Assembly (NCBI GenBank): GCA_000442015.1
Contig: KE561054.1
Location: 85,535 to 149,534 of the forward strand
Origin: Rozella allomycis CSF55
Taxonomy: Eukaryota; Rozellomycota
Length of the DNA: 64,000 nt
Direction: 5' to 3'
In this document: piece after piece, positions 46,675-58,041 of the stretch
Layout of the letters: every line of letters starts with the position of its first letter
Numbering within the stretch: the first letter of the stretch is position 1
The notes under the pieces: generated by a model
Seen by the model: the letters and a program-made list of their open reading frames with translations, nothing else
Told to the model about the DNA's origin: nothing
The model's database searches: none
Position numbers and translations under genes: made by a program

Positions 46675-49181
46675 ATGAATAGCGAATTGACGCCATTGAA
46701 TATAACTGAAATAGTCTCCGATGTCTTAATCAGTCTTTCTTATTTCGCAATACCATTGGAGATTTTCTATTTCCAAAAACTACTACCAAATCCATTCAAG
46801 TACAGAATTGTCATTTGGCTCTTTGAAATGTTTATTTTTGCTTGCGGAACAACACATTTTGTTGGAAGTTTTAAATTTTCTTATAACGTCGCTTCTATAA
46901 TGGTTTTGACTAAGGTCTTGACAGCAATAGTTTCGTTCATAACGGCTATTCTACTTATCCGAGTTTTTCCGTTAGCGTTTTCACTGCAAAACAGAAATAT
47001 GAAGTTGGAGGAAGAAATAGGGCTCAGGGAAGAAAATGAAAGAGAATTGATAAAAGCAAACGCTTCATTGTTGAGATTTCGTAGGATAGTTAATAGAATT
47101 AGAAGTTCCCTGGATGAAAACATATTGATTGACACCGCAGTGAGAGAAATCCGAAGGGAATTTGCGGCTGATGTGTGTTTGATCGCACAAAAGGATTCCT
47201 TGGCAGTGGCTGAGGGGACTTTCAAAGTCAGGGGTATTTCATTCAAAACCCTTAAAGGGTCTATCGATACATTATCATTAAACAGTTTAAACGAAAATAA
47301 AGATGCCAGTTTTATGAACAAGGATGAAATAAGAGGAATTTTCGGACTGGACACTTCTGTGAAGAGTGGCTTATTCATTAGATTGAAAGATTCTCAGAAT
47401 TGTGAATTGGGGATTATGTTCTTATTAAATTATTGTTATGTTAATAAATTTGATGAGATTGAGATGGAATTATTGCATGAAGTGGCCATACAAATTAGCA
47501 TTGCTCTTGACCAAGCTATTTCAATTGAAAAGGAGCGGCAAAGTGTAGAAAATTTAAAGAAAGAATTTCAAAGAAATGAATTGCTAAATAAAGAAAAGAA
47601 CGCGGCTGAAATGACAAGCAAAATGACCGCCGACTTTCTAGCCACAATGTCCCATGAAATACGGTAAATAAAAGTAAAATAAAACAATTTAGGACGCCTT
47701 TAAATGCCATAATAGGATTTGGAAATATTCTGCAGCAACAATCCTTAACAGAAGAGCAGCAGGAAATTTTGGAAATGATAACTTCGAGTAGCAACCTTTT
47801 ATTAAATCTGATCAATGATATTTTGGATTACTCAAAAATTGAAAGTGGCTTTTTGTCTTTGGAAGATAAAGAATTTTCACTAGTGTCCTCCGTTGAGAGA
47901 GTTATTATGCTCAATTCCCAACATTCCTTTTCAAAGAACATTCAATTGAACATGTTTATTGACCCTTCCGTTCCAATTATGATAAATGGAGATGAAACAA
48001 GGTTGAAGCAAGTTTTAAATAATTTTATTAACAATGCCATCAAATTTACAGACACTGGAGAGGTTATCGTGACTATCGCCACCACTGAAGATTACTTTAA
48101 ATTTTACGATTTTTCGGAATGGAAAGAGTTTCATGTTTTGGCGGCAAACAACCATAACGTTCCAAGATTGTACTTTAGAATTATTGACACAGGTATTGGA
48201 ATCGCAGAAGAATCACTCCCAAATTTATTTCAGAAATTTAAACAAGTAGATTCCTCAATCACTAGGAGGTTTGGGGGTACTGGACTAGGCTTAGCAATTT
48301 CATTTAAATTAGTAGAGATTTTCCATGGGTCTCTCTCTGTTTCTAGTCTAGTCGGCAAAGGCTCTGCTTTCTCTTTTTCAATATCATTAGGATCAAACCC
48401 TGGTAAAAAATGGACTGAAAACCCCGCCTTTTCTAAAAAATTTTCAGTTGCAATTGTATCGCCCATATTAAGAACTCGCCAATCAATTGAACATATTTTA
48501 ACTTGCCTTGAATACCCATTTAAATCGTTTTCTAGTATATCTGAATATTCAAAGTCTACCGATACATATCGCATTGTGCTTGTGGATGAAACAGTATCTG
48601 AATCACACCTAGATAATATTACCATTCCTGAGAATTGCATGCTCCTTGTCAACAGTTCGTCTACCATCCCTGTAACATTCAAACAAAGATTTGTCGCATG
48701 TTTAACAAAACCTTTGCGGTACACAAATATTATAAAGATATTTTCTTCAATTAATAATGGAAATTCAATATCCCTGGACAAGGCAGCTCATTTATCTAGA
48801 TCTTCTCTCTTTGAAAAGAAGCTGCATATATTGGTGGTTGATGACAATGCAATTAACAGAAAAGTAATAGCAAAACTCTTGGAATCTATTCTTTGCCCTC
48901 AAATTGATTTTGCTGAAGATGGCGCAGTCGCTGTAAAATTGGCGCTTTCGAAATCTTACGATATCGTCTTCATGGATGTTTCAATGCCCGTTATGGATGG
49001 ATTGACAGCTACGCGACTAATCAAAAAAGAAAAGAAGGTGTTTATCGTCGCAATGACAGCCAATGCCCTCTATCAGGAACGCCTCTTATGCATGGAATCT
49101 GGAATGGATGACTACCTTGCAAAGCCCGTTTCACGAGATGACGTTATATCTCTTCTTGAAAGATTTTTGAAAAGACTCTAA
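46675..49181 (+). CDS. Hybrid histidine kinase with ethylene-receptor-like sensor domain
   Basis: An 825-residue hybrid two-component sensor. Residues 13-110 hold three hydrophobic helices with SDVLISLSYFAIPLEIFYF and FACGTTHFVG; Asp16, Cys57 and His61 correspond to the copper/ethylene-site residues of plant ETR1. Then a GAF-like region (about 150-300), a coiled segment, the H-box MSHEIRTPLNAIIGF, N-box FINNAIKFTDTGEV, G-boxes DTGIGIAEE and GGTGLGLAIS, and a C-terminal receiver (ILVVDDNAINRKV, phospho-Asp in DIVFMDVSMPVMDG, Lys in YLAKPVS). One 29-nt intron splits the H-box Arg codon. Likely on the ER or plasma membrane. Confidence 0.93.
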
Positions 49182-49231
49182 TATTGATGGTAATAAATTA
49201 TGATCCATAAACAATTTATTCTAATTAATGA

Positions 49232-50173
49232 CTACCTAGCGTTAAGCAAAGACAATATATCTAAATGCAGCTCTTTCTTCGCTAATTGTTTACACTTCTC
49301 TTTACACTTTCTTAGATCAATCCGCCAATCGTCAAGAAGCAGCTTGACAACTTCACAATGTCCTGCCTTACAAGAATTTATCAGGCACGATGAAAATGAC
49401 GCATTTGGATTTACTCGAACATCGCTTAAAAGAATTTCGACAACCTTGGCATGTCCAGCTTGACATGCCCATCGTATCGCCGCATTGTTTTCTGCTGTAG
49501 GATCAACCCTCTTGTCAGAAATTAAATATTTAACAATTTCATCATGACCAAAACTTGAAGCCCACTTTATTGCATGATTATCAAAAACGGCCGGATCTAC
49601 TTTGTCAGTAGAAACTAAATATTCTACAAGGTCAAAATTGCCATTTTCGCAGGCAATCACAAATGAATCTTTACAAAAAGATTCGTCGACAGCAAACAAG
49701 AGCATTAAATTTGGGATATAATCCGCATGTTTAGATATACTCATAACTGCTTCATGGACTTGCTCGCGATTGTAAAATGATGGGTATTTCAAAATTGCAT
49801 TTAAAGCTACATAATTACACTTGAACATTTCAATCAAATTAATTTCAGTACAACTAAAGCAAAACGATTTGTGTTTGACCAAGACTTCTATACAATCAGT
49901 CCAATGGCATTTAAGAGCCATAATAAGGGCTTTATTGTTTAATATTGACACATTCATATGTTTTAAAAGTAAAATAAAATGCAGCATTTTAATGTTTTTG
50001 TTGTTGATACAATGAAACAGCGCAAAACACTGATCCAATAGTGGGTCGTGCGCGAAATTAAAATTTGCTAGAATATTTCTGTGAATAATTGCAAAATTCA
50101 GAGAACTTTTAAAGTCTAGTTGTGAAAATATTTTAAAATATATGTCTGGGTGTAAATCGCACACCTTTGTCAT
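49232..50173 (-). CDS. Ankyrin-repeat protein with F-box-like N-terminus
   Basis: Intronless, 313 residues. The N-terminus (LHPDIYFKIFSQLDFKSSLN) resembles an F-box. At least four ankyrin repeats follow, best seen in the C-terminal half (NGNFDLVEYLVSTDKVDP, FGHDEIVKYLISDKRVDPTA, AGHAKVVEILLSDVRVNPNA, AGHCEVVKLLLDDWRIDL). The regular repeat ends (xVDPxx) look like a recently amplified family. Function unknown; a substrate adaptor for ubiquitination is possible. Confidence 0.8.
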   Translation of the reverse strand: MTKVCDLHPDIYFKIFSQLDFKSSLNFAIIHRNILANFNFAHDPLLDQCFALFHCINNKNIKMLHFILLLKHMNVSILNNKALIMALKCHWTDCIEVLVKHKSFCFSCTEINLIEMFKCNYVALNAILKYPSFYNREQVHEAVMSISKHADYIPNLMLLFAVDESFCKDSFVIACENGNFDLVEYLVSTDKVDPAVFDNHAIKWASSFGHDEIVKYLISDKRVDPTAENNAAIRWACQAGHAKVVEILLSDVRVNPNASFSSCLINSCKAGHCEVVKLLLDDWRIDLRKCKEKCKQLAKKELHLDILSLLNAR

Positions 50174-50289
50174 GAAAACTTAAAAGTGAAAATCGGGAAC
50201 GGAAATTTAAAGTTTAGATTAGAGATTGAGCATTAGCTTTCATGCCTATTAAAGGGAAAGACGCTTTTGGAATGATTTGAGTTTTTGGG

Positions 50290-50987
50290 ATGAATGCTGG
50301 AAGAGCGTCGAGAAGAAGATACTCCACGGGTTCATTTTTAGGACCACACGAAGATGTTAAACGAGAAGAGAATAAAGACAAATCAAACGATGATTCTGAT
50401 GTAAATGCATTTCAAGTCCCTAAGAATATATGTTTTCTGTGCGGGGGGAAAGGGCATTGGGCAAGAGAAGTATTTATTTATGCTATATGTGACATAGTGT
50501 ACTTCATTGCCTAAACCATTTCAAAATGAAAATTCTCCTACATGTTACAAATGCGGGGGTAAAGGTAAACTTTCATTTTATGAAGTAGAGGTCATTTTGC
50601 TCGCACCTGCGCGAGTGGATCTTTAAAGAAGGCAAGATCTATGTGGGCAAGATATCAAGGATTGCATATCGGAGAGTCCACGGAAAGCAATTATCCCAAT
50701 ATATCATTTGATTATGCTTACGATCAATACCAACCCCACATTTGTGTTGGGGGAACCACGTACTTTTACGATCCATTCATTCCTAAATTCAAGGAGGAGG
50801 AGGGTTAGTTAANTGTGATACAATTGAAGAGATTCGCACAGACAATGAAGGCGATAACACATCGGAATTATCTTCTGGTAACGGAGAAAATAATATTACT
50901 GGGGACAACAACGTACTGAATGAGTCAAATTGTAACTTTAGAAATGAAAATGATATTTTTCTTGCATATTTAATAAATTATTTTTAA
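50290..50987 (+). CDS. CCHC zinc-knuckle protein
   Basis: A 205-residue protein from four exons (introns 28, 26 and 26 nt; the last contains the N at 50813). Two zinc knuckles, CFLCGGKGHWAREC and CYKCGGKGHFARTC, each with the CX2CX4HX4C spacing; introns cut both. The rest is aromatic-rich (YDQYQPHICVGGTTYFYDPF) and then an acidic/Asn-rich tail. Likely nucleic-acid binding. No more specific family recognised. Confidence 0.75.
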
Positions 50988-51043
50988 TTAAATCTGTTTG
51001 GTGAAATGGCCACTGTTTTGGATTTGAGAATTTTCTGTTAATA

Positions 51044-53440
51044 ATGGACTTTCCTTTTCTTTACAGAGTAGCACAAAAACTAGAGAAAAGTGGAGTTTGG
51101 AAGCAATATTTACCTCAAAATTTTGAAGAACTGCTCAGCTCGAGTGTGGAGAGTTTGGATCGATTCAAGGAATTTCTCCTAGAGCCAATAACGAATGATT
51201 TTCTGGTCAAAGATTATGCTAGATTCAAAATATCGTCTATGATTCACGAACAACTTATATATGAATTATTTCCTGAATGTCCTGATAAATGGAAAAGAAT
51301 GAGTGATGCAAAAAGTGTTGAAGAAGATTTTGCGATAATCGTTGATGATATGTACTATACATTAGAAGATGACATAAATGACATTGAAAATGATTTTAAA
51401 AAAGACCACGTAAACGTTTTAATTAAATTCGATCATAGATGGAGAAAGATAGTAATGAGGAGGCTAGGAAATTGAACTTTAGATTGGGGGCTGAGACTCC
51501 AGTCAATGATAATGAAAACATGATTGGATTAAAATATTTGTTAGCTGAAATTGATAGAAATCATACTGGCAAATCCAGCAGAGAATTAAAAACACTACTT
51601 TTAGAAGTTCGCCCTAATAGATCAAAATGGGCGAATGAAGGGAAGGTTGGACAAGAAGAGCTATACGATACCTGCGAAAAAGTTTTAGCTCAATTAAAAC
51701 TCTACACACCCCACGTCACCCCCTTTCTAAACAAAGTGAGTAAAAAAGATGCTCCGGACTATTATGACGTTATAAAAAACCCTATGGATTTAGGAACCAT
51801 GGCACGAAAGTTAAAATCATTCGAATATCAAAGCAAAAGTGAGTTTGCTTCAGACTTGAACTTGATTTACACAAATTGCATCCAATACAATTCATCCCCT
51901 GTAATAAAATAGTATAGTGAAAACAAAAGGATAGCATTTATCGTATCCATGCTACGAAATTAAAAGAAAAATATGAGGAGCTGCTCAAATTTGTTCCAGA
52001 TATAGAAATCAAAGACAGAGATGACTTGGAGGAAGATGAAAGCGAAAGTAAGATTTTATTGACGAGTGAAACAGTTGTGTCAGTTGTAGACGACGGTCAA
52101 TTTTCAAAATTTCCGGATTTACCTGATCAGCCATCGATTGGTGATGAAGACTTGGCTTTTGAGGATATGGACAATGAACCTTTAAATATCAATGAAATTC
52201 TTGATCCTTCCATGCCACTTTTGCAGGATATACAAGAAATTAAATTCAAATCGGTTTCATTCGAAATACGCACGAATTACTTATTGAATAGAAAGACCCT
52301 GGTTTCCAACAGAAAGTCCGAATTTTCAAGAAATATGATAAGCCCGCCCTTAAATTCAGAGTTTAACTTTTTTCCTGAATTTCAATTTATTTCTGGATGC
52401 ATTCCGGACTCATTATGTTTTCCTTATCATAGCATTCGAATGAGTCGTGAAAATTTGGATTCCTTTGAAGAAAGACCTAGATATTCCAACTTTCGATCTG
52501 CTCTGCCTAATTCAAAAGCTTTGGAACAAATATGTTCCACTATTAAATCATTACAAAACATTCGAAATCTATGCGATCAAATGGAACTTTTGCCAGATAA
52601 TACACTTGTTCCAAGGCAATACTCAATGCCATCATATACACCTCAATTCGAAGAGCTTTATCAAAGTGATATAACAAACCACCTATGCAAATCACTGCTA
52701 GAGTTAAATTTGAATTGCCTCTTGACATTTCATGGCTTTGAAGGCGTCCAAACCAATGCTCTCTTTCTACTTTCAGACATTTTTGTTTCACTATTTTCAG
52801 ATCTTGCAAGAACATTAAAAACCTATTTTGAAGTTTATTCAAAGTCGAAAACTCTCCAAGTAATAAAAATGGCTAGACGAGAAAGGAAATTTTGCAATTG
52901 AGTCTTAACGCGACATTTAACCTGAAATTAAAAGACATTGCAGAATACATCTGCGATTTTTACGTTTCATATCCAGCCACGTTAGATGATCTGGAGAATA
53001 AACTTTCGTCGACGTTTGACAAAATATTTCACCCAGAGACATTTGATTTTACTTTAAATGAAGAAGATTTTATTTCTGGGAACTTTGCTGAATTGGCTGG
53101 GATTGACATTTTTGGTTTGAGGGATTTGGGTATTGATGCAACTTCAATACCAGAGTCCTTGTTTAACCCCTCTAGAAAAAAGTCATCAAAACGATTAATA
53201 GATTCGTAAAAAGATTTTTAATATCTAATAGCAATACCCCCAATAAGACCTTCAAACCACATCATCAATTGCCGTCATTATCAGAAACAACTTTCATCGG
53301 TCTTTTAGCGCCTATTGTTAATGAAAAAACTAAGAATAATGCTTTAGTTGATGTAAGGTTAAATCAATTAATTACTATAGGAACATTTGTCACATACTAA
53401 AGCAATTAAACCAAGGCCAGTAAAAAAGTCTAAAAAATAA
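51044..53440 (+). CDS. SPT7: SPT7-like SAGA subunit with bromodomain
   Basis: Scaffold subunit of the SAGA coactivator, 752 residues, five introns (29, 29, 26, 26, 28 nt). The diagnostic region is LLLEVRPNRSKWANEGKVGQ-EELYDTCEKV followed by a bromodomain (TPFLNKVSKKDAPDYYDVIK, NPMDLGTMARKL, NCIQYNSSP), close to yeast Spt7. Downstream is a histone-fold (LLELNLNCLLTFHGFEGVQT) and an acidic-basic tail ending KPRPVKKSKK. The stretch 51421-51448 that looks coding in one frame is an intron by similarity. Confidence 0.9.
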
Positions 53441-53553
53441 ATTAAAAATTTTGTACGTAATGATCACTGTATACTCATAAATGTATAATTGTACCCACAA
53501 TAGTTCTGGATAAGACAAGTTCGATTAAAGTTAACCTTGAGATTGGATATCAA

Positions 53554-53626
53554 GGGCTCATAGCTCAGTTGGTAGAGCGCACGCTTTGCATGTGTGAGGC
53601 CCCGAGTTCAAACCTCGGTGAGTCCA
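53554..53626 (+). tRNA. tRNA-Ala (anticodon TGC)
   Basis: Cloverleaf folds fully: acceptor GGGCTCA pairs with TGAGTCC including the G3-U70 wobble that marks alanine tRNAs, D-arm GCTCAGTTGGTAGAGC, anticodon loop TTTGCAT (anticodon TGC), T-arm CCGAGTTCAAACCTCGG, discriminator A. No intron. The internal A box (TAGCTCAGTTGGTAGAG) and B box (GAGTTCAAACCTC) are present. Confidence 0.98.
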
Positions 53627-53627
53627 A

Positions 53628-53635
53628 TTTTTTTT
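53628..53635 (+). terminator. Pol III oligo-T terminator of the tRNA
   Basis: A run of eight T two bases after the tRNA 3' end. Confidence 0.85.
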
Positions 53636-53807
53636 GGTTCTCAATTTTCTAATTTGATGCGAACCAATGATCTCGATATCCCTAATCTGTTTTATTTTCA
53701 ATAAAATTTAATACAGAGCTTTTAAAACACTTATTTTTAAGCGAATTCGACGGTTGACCGATTTATTGTGAAATATATTGGAAATTGTGTTAACTGTTAT
53801 TGTCCAC

Positions 53808-54473
53808 ATGGAAGCGAAAAGACCAACAATTGAATTTTTCTTTGACATTCTTAGCGCATATTCCTACATTGGCTTTGAAACACTACTTTCTTTAGATTGG
53901 GAAGTCAACATTGCACTTAAACCATTCCTACTGTTTAAAGTAAGCAAGGAATCTGGTAACATACCACCGGCGATGATTAAATCAAAAAGATCATTTGTTT
54001 TAAGAGACCTGCAAAGACAAGCAGGCCACTGTGGAATCAAATTCTGTGTGCCCAAGAGATTTCCTATTAACACCATTCCAATTATGCGATTCTTGGTACT
54101 GTTAAATGAAACAAATCGCATAGCAGCCTTCAAGGCCACAAAGGTACTTTTCAACTTATATTGGGGATGTGGATTTGATGTATCAATATTTGCCAATGTC
54201 GTTGAAAAGCTTGCTTACGAAACTGGGTTTTCGAAAGATGAGTTGGCTGGTATGTACAAAAAATCTAACGAAGATGAAAATTACTTACAAATCCTAGATA
54301 AGAATTGCGCAGAAGCACTTGATGCAGGTGCATTCGGTGCTCCAACAATGCTGGTTAAGCTTACTTCCGCCAGTCATAAAGAATTTTTCTTTGGAAGCGA
54401 TAGATTCCATCACATACAAGAATATTTGGAATCGGAACAGCCCGCTTTGATTCCCTCAAAGTCAAAACTTTAA
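53808..54473 (+). CDS. GST-kappa / DsbA-fold isomerase
   Basis: Intronless, 221 residues. N-terminal RPTIEFFFDILSAYSYIGFE is the thioredoxin-fold opening of GST-kappa/2-hydroxychromene-2-carboxylate isomerases, with the catalytic-type Ser. Later NTIPIMRFLVLLNE and the cis-Pro motif AFGAPTMLV agree with the family. Upstream TTG/ATT codons are in frame but the ATG at 53808 is the first real start. Expected glutathione-dependent, mitochondrial or peroxisomal in other organisms. Confidence 0.85.
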   Translation: MEAKRPTIEFFFDILSAYSYIGFETLLSLDWEVNIALKPFLLFKVSKESGNIPPAMIKSKRSFVLRDLQRQAGHCGIKFCVPKRFPINTIPIMRFLVLLNETNRIAAFKATKVLFNLYWGCGFDVSIFANVVEKLAYETGFSKDELAGMYKKSNEDENYLQILDKNCAEALDAGAFGAPTMLVKLTSASHKEFFFGSDRFHHIQEYLESEQPALIPSKSKL

Positions 54474-54763
54474 TAAATCCATGTGAATCTTCTAAATGTA
54501 TTCCTCAAGTCTCAACCATATAATACTTTTATATTTAACTTTGAGGCGGGATGTGATTAACAAACCCCGCCTTTAATGGGGTTTGAAAAATGAAGCTGAG
54601 CCCAAAACCAATTGAGCAAAAGGCCTTAGCTTTAGTGGACTGATATTGCACATAACGTATCCTAATCCTTGATAATATTCTACAAAAATTTTTTTTGAAA
54701 AAGTCAAAGATTTATTCATGTCAGTAAAAATCGATATTACCCTTTTTCATATTTTCCGGTTTT
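54474..54763. other. Intergenic region with a GC-rich hairpin island, candidate ncRNA
   Basis: Within this 290-bp gap, 54541-54640 is more GC-rich than usual. GGCGGG (54545-54550) can pair with CCCGCC (54566-54571); alternatively AAACCCC (54562-54568) pairs with GGGGTTT (54578-54584), closing a 9-nt loop GCCTTTAAT. A U-rich AATTTTTTTTG lies at 54687-54697. No ORF. It could be a small structured RNA, but I cannot assign a family. Confidence 0.3.
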
Positions 54764-55180
54764 ATGTTTGACTTTGATGACTATTTTTCAAGGCAAAATA
54801 AAAGACATGACTGGTACAACTATGCGACAATTCCAGAACCTGCTGACACATTAGTTAACGATCTGGGTAGAAGTATATTTGTATTTTCAAAGGGCACGGA
54901 TCACTAATGCGTGAGCATTTTAGTGATACACGTAGATCAGAATCTTTAGTATATAGATTGTTGAAAAGAAATAAAAAGCAGCCACTGGAGCTTTTGGGTG
55001 AAGCGAAAACTAGTTTAGATCAAAAGTATGGTACGTTTGTTCCACTATAATATTAATACAGAAGTAAAGAAAGCTGAGTTTGATGGAAATTTGAAAAGAG
55101 AAATAGAAGAAGAATTGAATTTGTTTGATGACCATTTTTTTCAACAGTTGGAAAATAATTTCATGAAACTTTGCCAGTGA
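54764..55180 (+). CDS. Small hypothetical protein with helical C-terminus
   Basis: 119 residues from three exons (introns 26 and 31 nt) that close the frame exactly. MFDFDDYFSRQNKRHDWYNY opens it; a charged, likely coiled, C-terminal half (LKREIEEELNLFDDHFFQQL) ends it. No family recognised. The two well-formed tiny introns support a real gene. Confidence 0.6.
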
Positions 55181-55344
55181 AACAAGTTCCAAGTGTTTTT
55201 TGAGATTAATAAATTTAAAAAGATATTTTTAGATGAATAAAGTAAAAAAAATTTGAGATGAAGTTATAAACCATCAAAAATCTTAGACCTTAATGTGAAT
55301 AGTATTATATTGAATTAATATATCAGTATTGAACTAATTACTCA

Positions 55345-56723
55345 TTAGATATTTATTGTGTTGGCTAAACTTAAGATTTCACTACGGGAATATTTAGCTC
55401 CATTTTCTATTTCTTTTCGATGTATTCGTATTGCAGATTCCCAATTAACATAGTTATTTATTGGCAACATGTCGTGCTTAGATTCATGATCTAATTGTTT
55501 ATCCATGTCCTCCAATATTGCGTCTGCAGTAATATTGGCATCCATCTATGATTACCAGAACTAATTATTTTACCATAGTAGATGCCAAAACTCCGCTTGG
55601 TCCTCTTTTGGCCCAACCAGCAGAGTAAAGCATGCAATGGCTGTCATTTGTCAATAATTTTCCAGTTGGATGAGTGATTTTGGAATTTTCTATAAGAGTG
55701 TCGATATTTTCTTGTGCGTAACCGATGCTACTAATGATTAAATCAGTCTCAATGTGTTCATGCTCACCAGATGGGACTAATATATCATTTTGATTCCTAT
55801 ATTTGCCTACACTCATAGTTAAATGTTCATTCATTTTATGAACACATTTTGGGACCCTCATGAATTTAAATTCTAATGTTTTCTTTTTGATATTGCTAGC
55901 ATCACTGGCCGAACTTAGAAGAAGATCTACGACTCTCTTTTTTGATTTTGACAATACGCTTGGTTCTGGATATATTTCTCTCTTATTTAATTTTATCTGA
56001 ACATCATTGATGTTTGTAATTTCACGAATTTCTTTTGCTGTAAACTGAACCTACGAAATACTCAAATGGTTTTTGTTACGTCATAAATAGACTTTCGTCC
56101 AATGATTAAAACTGTATTTATGGAATTGGAAAGATTTTCCAAGAATCCTTTATTAATATCCGTATTCTCTAATTCAGATTTAGGTTTCAGGAGCATTCTG
56201 GCAATGTCTAATGCTACATTACCATTTCCAATTATTGTGACGTGTTTAATTTTCGAAATTTTTTGGATTAATTCAACATTATTTTTATCATTCGGCTCCG
56301 TGTTGTACAAAGCGACAAAGTCGACGGAAGTTACGATGTGTTCACTCCCATGGATGTGCAATTTGTTAGCCCCAGTCGCACCACTTGCCAAAAGAATAGA
56401 ATTATATCGTTCGCATAATCTTTTTAACGGGATGTGTGTTTGATGAGAGAGAGGCTTCCTTAAATCACCAATCAACACGTTTCCATAAAAATTCTTTAGG
56501 CTTTTACCGATTTCAATAAACTTTGACATGCAAGCCTTTCTATTCATTTTAATTAAGATACCTTCACTTCTGGATGGTCTGGGGCGACACCATATTTTAC
56601 CAGGCCAAATGGCAAAGGATGGCGTTCGAACATATCAATATGTATAGGAAATTTGGCCTTTTTAATTAGTCTTTGAATACAGTAAAATGCTGCTGGTCCG
56701 CTTCCAACAACGGCGAGTCGCAT
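55345..56723 (-). CDS. ARH1: Adrenodoxin/ferredoxin-NADP reductase (Arh1 type)
   Basis: FAD flavoprotein that passes electrons from NADPH to mitochondrial ferredoxin for iron-sulfur and heme A synthesis. 431 residues. Start MRLAVVGSGPAAFYCIQRLI (FAD motif), FERHPLPFGLVKYGVAPDHP, LLASGATG, VTIIGNGNVALDIARML (NADPH site), YSAGWAKRGPSGVLASTM. Introns 26, 29 and 28 nt. The protein begins directly at the Rossmann fold, so no mitochondrial presequence is visible; an upstream exon could have been missed, though the EAF6 gene starts only 58 bp away on the other strand. Confidence 0.92.
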
Positions 56724-56781
56724 TGATCAGTAAATTTCAAAAATCCAAACAACCTTCAGTATTGCCGCAACAAACACCAAT

Positions 56782-57317
56782 ATGGCGCAAACCAAAACTC
56801 CAGAAATTACTTCGACTCAAAAGTTTTTGCAAGCGGAACAAGAACTATATGAACTGGTATGCAGGAAGAAACAGGTCGACTTAAACTTGGCTCAACTTGA
56901 AACTCAATTATATCATTTTGAAAACACATATCTTGAAGATACAGCGCTAACAGGAAATGTTATAAAAGGCTTTGATGGCTATCTAGGCTTAAGGTCAGAG
57001 AAAAGACGAGGCATCAGAGATAGCGATAGATTATTCTCTAATTCTTCTGTAACATACCCAAAAGTAAGCCACTAAGATTATTTTTAAAGGCTTTAGCAAT
57101 GCACTCAGAGACAGCGGTTACAGTGGAAAGGCCTTATTCTCCTGCAAATGATGTCCCGACTAGTTCAGGCGATGAAGCAGTAAGAAAAAGAAGAAGAAGA
57201 AAATCAAATTTCAAGGCAAGCATCGAAGACAATGAAGACTCTGATGATGAAGAATTTAAGGTTGGTCGAAAGAACATGACTACATCCGCTGTGTCCGACG
57301 AAGAAACAATCAATTAA
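56782..57317 (+). CDS. EAF6: EAF6/MEAF6, NuA4 histone acetyltransferase subunit
   Basis: 169 residues. N-terminal coiled coil (KFLQAEQELYELVCRKKQVD ... LETQLYHFENTYLED) followed by NVIKGFDGYLGLRSEKRRGI-RDSDRLFSNSSVTYP, the EAF6 core. A Ser/Glu/Arg-rich tail has a basic patch (RKRRRRKSNFK). One 26-nt intron after VTYPK. Second NuA4-type gene in the window, after the BRD8-like gene. Confidence 0.9.
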
Positions 57318-57381
57318 TCGTTTCCCCTATTAATAAATTAATAAGAAATCGTTTATTTATTGAAATGTAAGTTTTAATTAC

Positions 57382-58025
57382 TCAACCAATCATGCTTCGC
57401 TTCCTTCCCCGCAATCTTACTTCTTCCAACTTTATTACTATGCTCTCTGGGTTTGAAACCTTTTTAAAATAACTGGAGATAATTGTTTCAAAAAAGTCTT
57501 TGTCGTTAGGATGAGAGCTATCGAATGCGCGTTCAAGAACGTAAAGGTCTACAGCCTTGTCTTCGGCCAAGGAAGATATATATCCCAATCCAAAATCGAT
57601 GAAGACCTATTTGAATATTATTGTGATTTTACAATTTCATTGGAAGAATTTTCTACCAATATATTTGAAGTGGTTAAGTCACCGTGAATTATGTCACAAG
57701 AATGTAACTTTGCAATAGATTCTCCAATGCTTTCAGCTAAATATGCATGACTGCTTATACACGATTTAAGTGGCCTCCCAGAAATATGTTCCATTGCTAA
57801 TATACTTTCCTGTGTATCAACCCAGTACAAAACAGGTGTTCTTACGTCACATGACGCAGCCTTGACTAATAGCTTTGCCTCCTGTGATAATCTTGACTTT
57901 GTAATGTTTTGATCTAAAATATGATGTCTATAATTTTTAGATTCTCTCTTCTTTAATATTATCTTATCGAAATTCTTGAAACTTTGAGTAAAAGTCGACG
58001 CTTCAGCACCTTGGGAAATCAGCAT
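57382..58025 (-). CDS. BUD32: BUD32/TP53RK kinase of the KEOPS complex
   Basis: Small atypical kinase/ATPase required for tRNA t6A37 synthesis. 205 residues: ISQGAEASTF (Gly-loop substitute), LSQEAKLLVKA, LAMEHISG, HGDLTTSNILV (catalytic loop), VFIDFGLGYIS (DFG) and C-terminal VRLRGRKRSMIG, the Bud32 signature. One 26-nt intron just before the DFG strand. The start lies only 16 bp from the divergent RPC9 start. Confidence 0.94.
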
Positions 58026-58041
58026 CCTGGAAAAATCTTAA

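Noticed and set aside
49200-49463. 87-residue plus-strand ORF downstream of the histidine kinase
   Set aside because: Antisense to the C-terminus of the ankyrin protein, whose repeats are clear on the minus strand.
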